From the NCBI RefSeq assembly GCF_014197015.1, contig NZ_JACIET010000001.1:2449392-2513391 (forward strand): DNA of 64,000 nucleotides, in the 5' to 3' direction. Below are positions 17,905-26,482 of this stretch, in pieces. The notes below the pieces were generated by a model, which worked only from the letters and a program-made list of their open reading frames with translations, was not told the DNA's origin and searched no databases. Position 1 is the stretch's first letter. Each line of letters begins with the position of its first letter. This stretch comes from Niveibacterium umoris (GTDB lineage Bacteria > Pseudomonadota > Gammaproteobacteria > Burkholderiales > Rhodocyclaceae). Both the position numbers and the translations under genes were made by a program.

Positions 17905-18678
17905 ATGAGCGAACGCCAAGCCCTCTCGGCCGTCCTGATCACCCGCGATTGCGCGCCCACGCTGGGCGCAACACTCGCTTCGCTGGCCTTCTGCGACGAG
18001 ATTGTCGTGGTCGATTCCGGCAGTTCCGACAACACCTGCGACCTCGCCCGGCGCGCTGGCGCAAGGGTGATCCATCAGGACTGGCTCGGCTTCGGGCCGC
18101 AGAAGCAGTTTGCGGTCGAACAGTCGAGCCACGACTGGGTGTTGTGCGTGGATGGCGACGAGATCATCACGCCCGCCCTGCAGCAGGAAATCACGCAGGA
18201 ACTCGCCGCCCCCTCGCACCGCGCTTTCGAGTTCCCGCGCTGCAACCGCTTCCTTGGGCGCTACCTGCGCCACGGCGAGGGTTATCCGGATCTGTCGCTG
18301 CGCCTGTTCGACCGGCGCCATGCGCGCTGGTCCGACGACCAGGTGCATGAAAAGGTGATCACGTTGGGCGATGTCGGGCGGCTCAAGAACGACATGCTGC
18401 ATCACTCGGAAGAGAGCCTTGAGTCTTACCTCGCCAAACAGAATCGCTACACCACGCTGGCGGCCGAGGCGCTGGTGACCGAAGGTTTCGAGCCGAGCGC
18501 CGCCAAGCTGTGGGTCAGCCCGATCTTCCGCTTTCTCAAGTTCTACATCGTTCGCCGCGGTTTTCTGGATGGCGGCGCCGGACTGGTGCACATCGGGATC
18601 GGGTGCTTCAACAGTTTCATCAAGTACGCCAAGGTGATCGAGATTCGCTCGACCGGGCGGGACTCGCGGCGCCCATGA
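17905..18678 (+). CDS. Family 2 glycosyltransferase, LPS core (WaaE/LgtF-like)
   Basis: 257 residues. GT-A fold: LSAVLITRD at the start, VVVDSGSSDNTCDLA, and the metal-binding CVDGDEIITP. GEGYPDLSLRLFDRRHARW and the later VHEKV are typical of the WaaE/LgtF group that adds glucose or related sugars to the inner core. It diverges from waaC, so it belongs to the LPS locus. An in-frame ATG at 17896 is possible, but homologues begin near MSERQ. No ribosome binding site is seen for either. Confidence 0.82.
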   Translation: MSERQALSAVLITRDCAPTLGATLASLAFCDEIVVVDSGSSDNTCDLARRAGARVIHQDWLGFGPQKQFAVEQSSHDWVLCVDGDEIITPALQQEITQELAAPSHRAFEFPRCNRFLGRYLRHGEGYPDLSLRLFDRRHARWSDDQVHEKVITLGDVGRLKNDMLHHSEESLESYLAKQNRYTTLAAEALVTEGFEPSAAKLWVSPIFRFLKFYIVRRGFLDGGAGLVHIGIGCFNSFIKYAKVIEIRSTGRDSRRP

Positions 18679-18700
18679 TGGCGAAAGGACATCCGCAATC

Positions 18701-19525
18701 ATGAGGTTGGCCATCGGCGACCTGCAGGGTCAGATCGCACCGCTTGAGCGTCTGCTCGACGCCGCTGCCTTCGATGCGGCAAGCGACCAGTTGTGGCTGA
18801 CCGGCGATCTGGTCAACCGCGGCCAGGACAACGCCGCGGTACTGCGCCGGGTGCGCGATTTGGGCGACAGTGCGGTCACCGTGCTGGGAAATCATGATTT
18901 CTATCTGCTCGCAGTCGCGAGCGGTGCCATGCGCCGCGGCGCCGATGACACGCTGGACGACATCCTCAATGCGCCCGACCGCGAAGCCCTGCTCGACTGG
19001 CTACGCTTCCGGCCCTTGATGCATGTTGCCGACGGATTCGCGATGGTGCACGCGGGCTTGCTGCCCGGATGGAGCATTTCACAGGCACGTCTGCTCGCCC
19101 ACGAAGTGGAAGGCGCGCTGCAGGGGCCGCACTGGAAGATCTTTCTGCAGAACCTATGGGGCAGCCAGCCCTTGGCGTGGGACGAAAAGCTGGAAGGCTG
19201 GGATCGCCTGCGCGTGATCGTGAACGCCATGTGCCGCATGCGCATGTGCAGTATCGACGGCGAGATGGCGCTCAAGCACAAGGGGCCGATCGATGCGGCC
19301 CCGGCCGGTGTGCTGCCGTGGTTCGCCGTGCCAAAACGCCGCAGCAAGACGCACACCGTGGTCTGTGGCCACTGGTCGGCGCTGGGCTATTACGCCGACG
19401 ACGGCATCCTGGCGCTCGACACCGGTTGCGTGTGGGGCGGCTGCCTTACCGGCGTGTGGCTCGAAAGCGGAGCACGTGTTGAAGTGAAGTGCGATCAGAC
19501 CGCCGCGCCGTCCGGCTGGGACTAG
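18701..19525 (+). CDS. apaH: Symmetrical bis(5'-nucleosyl)-tetraphosphatase
   Basis: 274 residues, the usual ApaH length. Phosphoesterase metal motifs are all present: GDLQG (6-10), GDLVNRG (35-41), GNHD (63-66), VHAG and GHW. It cleaves Ap4A symmetrically to two ADP and keeps stress dinucleotides low. It lies 22 bp downstream of the glycosyltransferase and may be cotranscribed with it; AAAGGAC lies upstream of the ATG. Confidence 0.92.
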   Translation: MRLAIGDLQGQIAPLERLLDAAAFDAASDQLWLTGDLVNRGQDNAAVLRRVRDLGDSAVTVLGNHDFYLLAVASGAMRRGADDTLDDILNAPDREALLDWLRFRPLMHVADGFAMVHAGLLPGWSISQARLLAHEVEGALQGPHWKIFLQNLWGSQPLAWDEKLEGWDRLRVIVNAMCRMRMCSIDGEMALKHKGPIDAAPAGVLPWFAVPKRRSKTHTVVCGHWSALGYYADDGILALDTGCVWGGCLTGVWLESGARVEVKCDQTAAPSGWD

Positions 19526-19606
19526 CCGTCCAGATTCGCCCGGCACGCCCGCAGCGACGCGGTTGATGACAGCACGGCACGCAACGCCTGCGGTGCGAAG
19601 CACAAA

Positions 19607-19634
19607 ACAAAAGGGCCCCGCGGGGCCCTTTTTG
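19607..19634. terminator. Bidirectional terminator between apaH and efp
   Basis: Stem AAGGGCCCCG/CGGGGCCCTT flanked by an A-run on the left and a T-run on the right lies between the converging apaH and efp genes. It has U-tails in both directions. Confidence 0.85.
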
Positions 19635-19654
19635 CTGCAACAACAACCGGCAGA

Positions 19655-20212
19655 TTACTTGACGCGGTTCTTGTATTCGTCGGTACGGGTGTCGATTTCG
19701 ATCTTGTCACCGATTTCAACGAAGGCCGGCACCGGCAGCTCGAAACCGGTCGAGATCTTGGCCGGCTTCATGACCTTGCCCGAGGTGTCGCCCTTGACGG
19801 CCGGCTCGGTGTAGATCACTTCACGTACCACGCTGTTCGGCAGTTCAACCGAGATCGCCTTGCCTTCGTAGAACACCACTTCCAGCGGCATGCCGTCGAC
19901 CAGGTACTTGAGCGCTTCGGTCATGTTCTCGGCTTCGACTTCGTACTGGTTGTACTCGGCGTCCATGAACACATACATCGGGTCAGCGAAGTACGAGTAG
20001 GTCACTTCCTTGCGATCCAGCGTCACGACATCGAACTTGTCGTCAGCGCGGTACACGGTTTCCGAACCCGAGCCGGTCAGCAGGTTCTTGAATTTCATCT
20101 TCACGACGGACGCGTTGCGGCCGGACTTGCTGTATTCGGCTTTCTGGACGACGAGCGGCTCGGAGCCGACCATCACGACATTGCCGGCACGGAGTTCTTG
20201 GGCGGTTTTCAT
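19655..20212 (-). CDS. efp: Translation elongation factor P (arginine-type)
   Basis: 185 residues from the ATG at 20212 (AGGTG upstream). [13 protein letters not shown] is the standard N-terminus. The tip of domain I reads YSKSGRNAS with Arg at position 32, the residue rhamnosylated by EarP, instead of the lysine used by the EpmA pathway. EF-P enters the ribosome E site and relieves stalling at consecutive prolines. The earP gene lies 59 bp upstream on the same strand, which fits the arginine pathway. Confidence 0.95.
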   Translation of the reverse strand: MKTAQELRAGNVVMVGSEPLVVQKAEYSKSGRNASVVKMKFKNLLTGSGSETVYRADDKFDVVTLDRKEVTYSYFADPMYVFMDAEYNQYEVEAENMTEALKYLVDGMPLEVVFYEGKAISVELPNSVVREVIYTEPAVKGDTSGKVMKPAKISTGFELPVPAFVEIGDKIEIDTRTDEYKNRVK

Positions 20213-20271
20213 CGGGGCACCTGATATAACGGAAAAAGGCGCCAACCGGCGCCATCAACATGGATAACTTA

Positions 20272-21411
20272 CTATTTTAACTTGGTTTTTGTGAACTGCG
20301 CCAGCACGCTGGCAAGATCAGGCGCGGCGGCCTGCTGCGCGCACCAGGCGTCTGCGTGCGCGTTCAAGCTCGGCAGCGCCGCCCCAAAATCTGCCCACGC
20401 CTGCGTCATGTCCGCCCCCGCATTCCAGGCGTGTTGGATCCGCCGCACCGCCGCCGCATCGGGCTGCGCCAGCCCTTCGACGTAGCGGTCGAGAAAGGCA
20501 TCCAGCTTGACCAGGTGCGCCGCGTCATCCTGCGGGTAGATGTGCCAGATGAACGGCCGGCCGGCCCATTGGGCGCGCACGAACGAATCTTCGCCGCGCA
20601 CGAAGTTCAGATCGCAGGACCACAGCAGGCGGTCATAAGCGGGCTGATCCACGAAGGCCAGCGGTGCGAGCGTCAGATTGCCGCGACGCACCGCCCCGCC
20701 GGTTTCGAGGGGCTGCCCGAGCCACTGCGCCACCGATTGCCAGATACGCCCTTCCGGCACACCGCACCAGACCGCGCGGCCGCCTTCCGCCCATGTCGCC
20801 AGCAAGGACGCAACGGCGGGGTTCTCGTAAGCGAACAGCGAGACGCGCAATGCCTCGGGCGCCGGCGCGTCGGTACCGAGCAACGCCCAGTTTTCCGCCT
20901 GCGCCGCCGCATCAGCGCGGAAGCGCTCGCGCGCCTCGATCAAGCCGGCTTCGCGCAGCAGTCCGCCGGTCTTAGCGGTGAACCCGGGGTAAAAGAAGAA
21001 TTCGGTCAACGCCAAGCGCGGATGCGGAGACGGCAAAAGGTGGCAACCCTCAACCCAGTCCTCCGCAGACAGGTATTCGAGCGTAATCCACACCGGCGGG
21101 CGGGCACGGGCCGCCATTGCGGCCAGGTAGGCCTCAGGCAGCCGGCAAGTGAAGCCCGCGACGACCACATCGGCCAACGCTTCGGGGACCGAGCCAGGGC
21201 GCCAGTGGCATACGACAACCCCGGGCTGCGGCGTACCGCCATCGTCAGCGCACATGCCGAGCAAACGGCGGCAACTCGCCAGATCATCGACCCACAGCCG
21301 CACCTCGGCGCGATGCTCGCTGGCCAATTGCCGCGCCAGACGCCAGCAGACGCCGATGTCACCGTAGTTGTCGATGACCGTGCAGAAGATGTCCCAACGC
21401 CACTCAGTCAT
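20272..21411 (-). CDS. earP: EF-P arginine 32 rhamnosyltransferase
   Basis: 379 residues from the ATG at 21411. Conserved NYGDIGVCWRLARQLA with Asp18, and RGEDSFVRAQWAGRPFIWH around 273-291, which carries the active-site Glu275/Asp276, define EarP (formerly DUF2331). It uses dTDP-rhamnose to inverting-rhamnosylate Arg32 of EF-P. It lies next to efp as in Pseudomonas and Neisseria relatives. The upstream in-frame extension lacks coding character and is not included. Confidence 0.94.
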   Translation of the reverse strand: MTEWRWDIFCTVIDNYGDIGVCWRLARQLASEHRAEVRLWVDDLASCRRLLGMCADDGGTPQPGVVVCHWRPGSVPEALADVVVAGFTCRLPEAYLAAMAARARPPVWITLEYLSAEDWVEGCHLLPSPHPRLALTEFFFYPGFTAKTGGLLREAGLIEARERFRADAAAQAENWALLGTDAPAPEALRVSLFAYENPAVASLLATWAEGGRAVWCGVPEGRIWQSVAQWLGQPLETGGAVRRGNLTLAPLAFVDQPAYDRLLWSCDLNFVRGEDSFVRAQWAGRPFIWHIYPQDDAAHLVKLDAFLDRYVEGLAQPDAAAVRRIQHAWNAGADMTQAWADFGAALPSLNAHADAWCAQQAAAPDLASVLAQFTKTKLK

Positions 21412-21478
21412 GGTGCGGATTGTCGCATCCGCGGCGCCGGCCCGCAGGAACGGGATCGACGCCGCGGATGACCGTGCT

Positions 21479-22021
21479 TCAAGCGTGGTTCGCCGCCACC
21501 GCCGGCGCCGTCCAGGGCTTGATGCCCCGCAGTCTGGCCATGCGGTAGACGTCGACCAGCACGCCGTGGCGCAGAGCAAAGCCGCGCGAGCAGCCCTCGG
21601 TATCAAAACCGTGGCGGCGGTACAGCGCAATTGCCGCCACGTTATCAACGAACACCTCGAGCTCGATCCGCGCGACGCCCAGCCAGTTGTCGCTCAGATC
21701 CATCGCCGCCGCCATCAACTGCTTGCCGACGCCGCGGCGCTGCCAGTCGTCGCGCACCGCAATGACCAGCCGCGCGCAGTGTGCACGGCGTGCCGGCGCC
21801 TGCGGCATGACGATCACGGCACCGACTGGTTCACCGTCGACGCAGCCGAGCAGCCAGTGATCGCCGCCGGGCTCCGCGAGCTGACGTCGGTAACGTTCGA
21901 CGCCGTTGTAGGGGGTATTGAAGGTCCCTGCAGCCGCAGCCGGCGTCGTCATGATCGCGTGCACCGCACGCCAGTCCTCGGGCTCTGCCGCCCGGACCTG
22001 GATGACTTTCTCTTTTTTCAT
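21479..22021 (-). CDS. GNAT-family N-acetyltransferase
   Basis: 180 residues. Acetyl-CoA loop QRRGVGKQLM (about 113-122), preceded by ARLVIAVRDDW and followed by ELEVFVDNVAAIALYRRHGF, the GNAT motif A/B pattern; similar to the YhhY-like group. The substrate is unknown. The ATG overlaps the stop of the upstream MFS gene (ATGA), and GGAGTGA serves as ribosome binding site, so exporter and acetylase are co-translated. An exporter plus acetylase pair can signal drug or peptide resistance. Confidence 0.82.
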   Translation of the reverse strand: MKKEKVIQVRAAEPEDWRAVHAIMTTPAAAAGTFNTPYNGVERYRRQLAEPGGDHWLLGCVDGEPVGAVIVMPQAPARRAHCARLVIAVRDDWQRRGVGKQLMAAAMDLSDNWLGVARIELEVFVDNVAAIALYRRHGFDTEGCSRGFALRHGVLVDVYRMARLRGIKPWTAPAVAANHA

Positions 22022-23307
22022 TTCATCACTCCTTGTTCGGACAACTCATAAATCGCTTCCGGCTCCACCCGGGTCGCCGGCATCCAGCGGGCGGCGCCCA
22101 ACGCCAGCAGCGAACCGAGCACGGCGACGCCGAAAAGCGTGCCATGCAGACCCACCGCATCGCCCATGCGCCCCGCCACTGCCGAGCCAATCGGTGCGGC
22201 CGAGACGCTCAGAAAGCGCATGGTCGCCGTCATGCGGCCGAGCATCGCGTCGGGCGTGACCTGCTGGCGCAGGCTGATGTAGGTGATCGAATACATCGTT
22301 GCGCCAAAGTCGATCACCAGCATCGCCAGCCCGGCGCCGAGCGCGGTGAACAGCCAGCCCGGCTGCATCGCGGCATAGGCGCCATACCCCAGACCGCAGA
22401 GCAGATAGCCCAGGATCAGCGTTGGTCGTGCGCCGCGCGTGCGCTCAAGCCGATGCGCGCCTGCGGCGCCAAGCAGCGCGCCCAGCGCCCCGAGCGTGTT
22501 GATCAACGCCAGATCCTTCGCGCTCAGGTGCAGCTCGCGCGTCGCGAACAGCACGTACAGCGCACGAAAGCTGTCGAAGAGCATGATCCACACCGCCGCC
22601 GCAACGGCCAACGAGCGCAGCAGCGGGTTGCGCCACACCATGCGCAGGCCCTCCGCGACTTCCGGCCACATCGGGCGAGGCTCGGTCACCACCGGCGGGT
22701 CGTCACGCCGTATCGACAGCACCAGCACGCCCGAGAGCAGGAAGCCGCAAGCATCCAACGTGATCGCCAGCGGCGCGCCCACCGCATCCACCACGATCGC
22801 GGCCAATGCCGGGCCGACAATACCGGCGATCGAACCGGCGCCGGACAGCTTGCTGTTGGCTTCAACCAGGCGATCCCGCCCGACCAGCTGGGTAATGAAC
22901 ACCTGCATCGCGGTGCCACCGATCGCAAACGTGCAGCCAATGATGAAGCCCGCCACATACAGCACAGGCAACGACAACACGCCCAGCAAATAGGCCACCG
23001 GAACCAGCGCCAAGGCGGCCGCCCCGAGGAAATCGAACGTGGCCGACAAGCGCTTCTTGCGCGACCTATCGACCCACACCCCGGCCGGCAAGCTGAACAA
23101 CGCAAACGGGAGCAACTCGCAGGCGGCGAGGATGCCCATCTGTGTCGCGCTGGCGTTGAGCAACTGCACTGCCGTCAGCGGCAATGCCATTTGTGAAACC
23201 GTGGCCCCGAGCGTCGCGAGCGTGCTGGCGAGAAACAGCCGCATGTAATCGCGATGCCGCCAGAGGCTGCCCTCGGGGGCGAGGGCGCGCATCCAGTACG
23301 CAAACAT
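22018..23307 (-). CDS. MFS transporter (EntS/MFS_3-like exporter)
   Basis: 429 residues with about 12 membrane segments. The loop between TM2 and TM3 reads LPAGVWVDRSRKKRL, the MFS signature. The sequence resembles the enterobactin-exporter/transmembrane secretion effector branch more than sugar or ion carriers. AGGAGAATAAGA lies before the ATG. It sits between a small orphan peptide gene and a GNAT gene on the same strand. Export of a small molecule or peptide is likely; the substrate is unknown. Confidence 0.85.
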   Translation of the reverse strand: MFAYWMRALAPEGSLWRHRDYMRLFLASTLATLGATVSQMALPLTAVQLLNASATQMGILAACELLPFALFSLPAGVWVDRSRKKRLSATFDFLGAAALALVPVAYLLGVLSLPVLYVAGFIIGCTFAIGGTAMQVFITQLVGRDRLVEANSKLSGAGSIAGIVGPALAAIVVDAVGAPLAITLDACGFLLSGVLVLSIRRDDPPVVTEPRPMWPEVAEGLRMVWRNPLLRSLAVAAAVWIMLFDSFRALYVLFATRELHLSAKDLALINTLGALGALLGAAGAHRLERTRGARPTLILGYLLCGLGYGAYAAMQPGWLFTALGAGLAMLVIDFGATMYSITYISLRQQVTPDAMLGRMTATMRFLSVSAAPIGSAVAGRMGDAVGLHGTLFGVAVLGSLLALGAARWMPATRVEPEAIYELSEQGVMK

Positions 23308-23426
23308 TCTTATTCTCCTGGCGACCGGATCACGGCACGCCGTCGAGATTCGCGCAACGCGGATAGCGTCACGCGCACATCACACAGTGCGGGAGGGAAT
23401 TGAGACTTTTGGCCAGTGCCTGCTGT

Positions 23427-23456
23427 CGTTCCCGCCCACTTGGAGTGGCGGGAACG
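23427..23456 (-). promoter_or_regulatory. Hairpin between the small peptide gene and the MFS gene
   Basis: CGTTCCCGCC-ACT pairs with AGTGGCGGGAACG with a single bulged C. It begins 11 bases past the peptide stop and has no T-tract on the minus strand. It may act as partial termination or mRNA protection, letting the peptide be made in excess over the transporter. Confidence 0.5.
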
Positions 23457-23466
23457 AAGCCCGCCG

Positions 23467-23616
23467 CTAGCTAGTCAGGGACAGATGGGTGCACGGTGCG
23501 TAGCCAATACCGGCCACGTTCACAGCACAACCCATAAAGCCGGATCGGAGGGCGAGCATGCGCACGCCGCCGGCGTTGGGGCCGGTTTTTTTGGCGATGT
23601 CGTTGAACTTGCGCAT
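23467..23616 (-). CDS. 49-residue orphan peptide, possible exported peptide precursor
   Basis: ATG at 23616 with a strong AAGGAG seven bases upstream. The first 22 codons use almost only C or G in third position, as real genes here do; the second half is less biased. The N-terminal part is polar and basic (MRKFNDIAKKTGPNAGG) and contains a Gly-Gly at 16-17. The remainder is hydrophobic and Gly-rich with two cysteines 13 positions apart (GFMGCAVNVAG...APC). I do not recognise a family. It heads the MFS-GNAT cluster. A peptide with leader and core, or a regulatory leader peptide, are both possible. No maturation enzyme is next to it. Confidence 0.55.
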   Translation of the reverse strand: MRKFNDIAKKTGPNAGGVRMLALRSGFMGCAVNVAGIGYAPCTHLSLTS

Positions 23617-23659
23617 AGGTCGCTCCTTGGGGAACGGGATTGAACAAAAAGTGCTTTGC

Positions 23660-23689
23660 ATTCTGTCGGTGACGATATGCATGCGTCAA
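23660..23689 (-). promoter_or_regulatory. Candidate sigma-70 promoter for the small peptide cluster
   Basis: On the minus strand TTGACG (23689-23684) and CAGAAT (23665-23660) are 18 bp apart, 44 bases before the peptide ATG. Five of six -35 bases match consensus; the -10 is moderate. Divergent proA starts at 23823, so this gap carries promoters for both directions. Confidence 0.5.
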
Positions 23690-23822
23690 CCCGGCGTGTA
23701 TCGGAGTGTTGCATTCCGCACGCAGGCCCTTACGCCACACATTTGTTGCGAATCGGCGCATCGCCCGCGCACCGGGGAGTCGAAGGCTAGAATGCTTGTT
23801 TGCTTTCGCAGCTGATCACGTC

Positions 23823-25094
23823 ATGGATATCAAGAGCTACATGCAGACCGTGGGCCGCCAGGCTCGCAGCGCTTCGCGCGCAATGGCGGCGGCGTCCACC
23901 GCCGCGAAAAACGGCGCTCTGAACGAGATCGCACGCCTCATCCGCGACCGCGCTGAATCCCTGCTCGCCGCGAATGCACGCGACCTTGAACAGGCCCGTG
24001 CCGACGGCTTGGAGCCGGCCATGATCGACCGCCTGACGCTCACACCAAAAACCGTCGAATCGATGGCTACGGGCCTGGAGCAGATCGCCGCCCTGCCCGA
24101 CCCGGTCGGCGAAATCACCGACATGAAACGCCGCCCGACCGGCATCCAGGTCGGCAAGATGCGCGTACCGCTGGGTGTCGTCGGCATCATTTACGAAGCA
24201 CGCCCGAACGTGACCGCCGACGCTGCCGGCCTGTGCCTCAAAAGCGGCAATGCGGCAATCCTGCGCGGCGGCAAGGAAGCGCTGCATTGCAATCAAGCGA
24301 TCGCGGCATGCGTGCGCGACGGCCTTGCCCATGCTGGCCTGCCGGAAAATGCGGTGCAAGTGATCGACACCACGGACAGAGCGGCGGTGGGCGAACTGAT
24401 CACGATGCCGGAGTTTGTAGACGTCATCGTGCCGCGTGGCGGCAAAGGGTTGATCGAACGCATTTCGCGCGATGCGCGCGTGCCCGTGATCAAACACTTG
24501 GACGGCAATTGCCATGTCTACGTGGATACTGACGCCGACATGGACAAGGCGCTTCGGATCGCGGACAACGCGAAAACCCACCGCTACGGCACCTGCAACA
24601 CCGCCGAGTCGTTACTGGTCGCGCAGTCTGTCGCGGCCGAGTTTCTGCCGCGCATTGGCCGCATTTACGCCGAGAAAGGCGTCGAGATGCGCTGCTGCCC
24701 GGAATCCCGTGCAATTTTGGAATCGGCAGGGCTATCCGGCATCAAGGACGCAACCGAAGAGGATTTCCGCACCGAATTCCTCGCGCCGATCATTGCGATC
24801 TGCACCGTGCCCGGTGTGGACGAAGCGATCACGCATATCAACGCCTACTCGTCCCAGCACACCGAGGCCATCGTCACCGAGAACTACACACGCGCCATGC
24901 GCTTCATTCGTGAGGTGGATTCGAGTTCGGTGATGATCAATGCGTCGACACGATTTGCGGATGGCTTTGAATACGGCCTCGGCGCGGAGATTGGCATTTC
25001 GACCGACAAGATCCACGCGCGCGGCCCGGTCGGGCTCGAAGGGCTCACAAGCCAGAAGTGGGTGGTATTCGGCAACGGCGAAGTGCGCAGCTGA
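23823..25094 (+). CDS. proA: Gamma-glutamyl phosphate reductase
   Basis: 423 residues from the ATG at 23823. [29 protein letters not shown], the catalytic-cysteine block [13 protein letters not shown] and [10 protein letters not shown] are all standard ProA motifs. It reduces gamma-glutamyl phosphate with NADPH to glutamate semialdehyde for proline synthesis. The ribosome binding site is weak. An upstream in-frame extension is not supported by homologue starts. Single gene with its own terminator; proB is not in the window. Confidence 0.95.
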   Translation: MDIKSYMQTVGRQARSASRAMAAASTAAKNGALNEIARLIRDRAESLLAANARDLEQARADGLEPAMIDRLTLTPKTVESMATGLEQIAALPDPVGEITDMKRRPTGIQVGKMRVPLGVVGIIYEARPNVTADAAGLCLKSGNAAILRGGKEALHCNQAIAACVRDGLAHAGLPENAVQVIDTTDRAAVGELITMPEFVDVIVPRGGKGLIERISRDARVPVIKHLDGNCHVYVDTDADMDKALRIADNAKTHRYGTCNTAESLLVAQSVAAEFLPRIGRIYAEKGVEMRCCPESRAILESAGLSGIKDATEEDFRTEFLAPIIAICTVPGVDEAITHINAYSSQHTEAIVTENYTRAMRFIREVDSSSVMINASTRFADGFEYGLGAEIGISTDKIHARGPVGLEGLTSQKWVVFGNGEVRS

Positions 25095-25128
25095 AGCCGT
25101 GCCCGCGCGGGATGGCCTGAACGCTTCA

Positions 25129-25157
25129 AACCCTCCCGCGCGGAGGGTTTGTTTTTG
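25129..25157 (+). terminator. proA intrinsic terminator
   Basis: AAACCCTCC and GGAGGGTTT pair around a five-base CGCGC loop, followed by GTTTTT. It lies 34 bases after the proA stop. Confidence 0.85.
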
Positions 25158-25241
25158 GTACGCCATGCCGTACGCTTCGGTACGGCAAACATCGCCGGCC
25201 GGCTGCGGCCGCGTCATTAAATCAACAAGAGGAGACAACTT

Positions 25242-25817
25242 ATGCTGAAGCGAATTCTGGCCACGCTGGCGCTTTCAATGGCCTTGGCCACACCGACACT
25301 GGCCGCCGTCGATGTTTCCGGCGTCAAATTCGAGGACAAGGTCAGCGCCAGCGGCACGGAACTGGTCCTGAACGGCGCCGGGCTGCGCAAGAAAGTCTTT
25401 TTCAAGGTCTACGCCATCGGGCTTTACCTGCCCGCCAAGGCGGACAACGCCAGCGCGGTTCTCGGCGCCAAGGGCGTCAAGCGCATCCATATCGTAACGC
25501 TGCGTGACCTTTCCGCCGAACAACTCTCCGAAGCGCTGGAAAAAGGCGTCGAAGACAACACCTCGGCCGCCGATATGGCCAAGATCAAGCCGCGCCTCGA
25601 AGAGTTTCGCGCCAACCTTCTCGCAATGGGCAAGGTGCCCGAGAAGAGCGACATCAAGATCGAGTGGACCGGCAGCGCCACACGCGTTCTGATGAATGAT
25701 GCCGCCAAGGGCAAAGACATCCAGGGCGACGACTTCTACACCGCGCTGCTCCGGATCTGGTTTGGCGACAAACCGGTCCAGGCCGACCTCAAAGACGCAT
25801 TGATCGGGAAGAAGTAA
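25242..25817 (+). CDS. Secreted chalcone-isomerase-like protein
   Basis: 191 residues. Signal peptide of about 21 residues ending PTLAA. VDVSGVKFEDKV, then GAGLRKKVFFKVYAIGLYLP, is the chalcone isomerase fold pattern of bacterial CHI-like periplasmic proteins. No flavonoid pathway is nearby; bacterial members probably bind fatty acids or lipids rather than act as isomerases, and their role is unclear. Strong ribosome binding site AGAGGAGA. Monocistronic. Confidence 0.8.
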   Translation: MLKRILATLALSMALATPTLAAVDVSGVKFEDKVSASGTELVLNGAGLRKKVFFKVYAIGLYLPAKADNASAVLGAKGVKRIHIVTLRDLSAEQLSEALEKGVEDNTSAADMAKIKPRLEEFRANLLAMGKVPEKSDIKIEWTGSATRVLMNDAAKGKDIQGDDFYTALLRIWFGDKPVQADLKDALIGKK

Positions 25818-25846
25818 GTTCGCGATCTGGGTGTTTTTCACATTTA

Positions 25847-25956
25847 TCTACCCAAGAATGCAGACATGCTGCTATATTCCGCGCAAATAACAGTTTCATC
25901 GCTCTTGGGGTAGAGAGCATAGGCCGGCGGTGCGCAAGCACCACCGGCTTTTTCTT
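25847..25956 (+). ncRNA. Candidate structured RNA ending in a strong terminator
   Basis: The segment TCTACCCAAGA (25848-25858) pairs with TCTTGGGGTAGA (about 25903-25914) with one bulged G, enclosing a smaller GCAG/CTGC hairpin at 25860-25872. A second alternative hairpin GCTCT/AGAGC overlaps the right arm. It is followed at once by an intrinsic terminator. Mutually exclusive stems before a terminator suggest an sRNA or a terminator-type switch ahead of ogt-xerD. A TATATT at 25873-25878 could alternatively be a -10 for a shorter RNA. No known Rfam family comes to mind. Confidence 0.4.
25923..25956 (+). terminator. Strong intrinsic terminator upstream of ogt
   Basis: GCCGGCGGTGC and GCACCACCGGC form an 11-position stem with one C-A mismatch, closed by a GCAA tetraloop and followed by TTTTTCTT. 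It is 105 bp from the end of the upstream gene and 47 bp before the ogt start, so it ends either a long 3' UTR or a separate small RNA. Confidence 0.85.
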
Positions 25957-26002
25957 GTGCCAAACGACGCGCGGCCGCACATTGCCCGAACCGCAACCCT
26001 CG

Positions 26003-26482
26003 ATGGACGCCACCCGCTCTTTCGCTGCGATCCTGGAGATGCCGACCTGCAAGCTCGGTGTAGCGACATCCTGCGCGCGGATCTCCGGTCTCGTATTCCT
26101 GCCGCCCGACACCGCCCTGAGCGCCCCTGCGGATGCTGCCGCATCGCAGTTCAAGGCCGCATTCGACGCCTACCTTTCTTGCGACAGCGACCTCACCGGC
26201 ATCGCGATCAGCATTGCAGGCACTGCATTCCAACAGCGAGTCTGGGCGGCCATATCGGCGATCCCGCGCGGACAAATCCGCCGCTATGGCGAACTCGCAA
26301 CACAATTGAGCAGCGCAGCGCGTGCCGTCGGGCAGGCATGTGGCGCCAATCCCCTTCCGCTCATCATTCCATGTCATCGCGTGTTGGGACGAAATGGGAT
26401 CGGCGGATTCGCCAATCATTCGGACGGCTGGCTGATCGAAACAAAACGCTGGCTGCTTTGGCGCGAAGGCGTTCTCGCGTGA
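26003..26482 (+). CDS. ogt: Methylated-DNA--[protein]-cysteine S-methyltransferase
   Basis: 159 residues from the ATG at 26003. The active-site PCHRV with acceptor Cys124 and the preceding FQQRVWAAISAIPRGQIRRYGELA (the DNA-binding winged helix) are clear. It removes alkyl groups from O6-alkylguanine in a suicide reaction. No good ribosome binding site is visible; a TTG further upstream would fall inside the terminator T-run and is rejected. It overlaps xerD by four bases. Confidence 0.9.
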   Translation: MDATRSFAAILEMPTCKLGVATSCARISGLVFLPPDTALSAPADAAASQFKAAFDAYLSCDSDLTGIAISIAGTAFQQRVWAAISAIPRGQIRRYGELATQLSSAARAVGQACGANPLPLIIPCHRVLGRNGIGGFANHSDGWLIETKRWLLWREGVLA

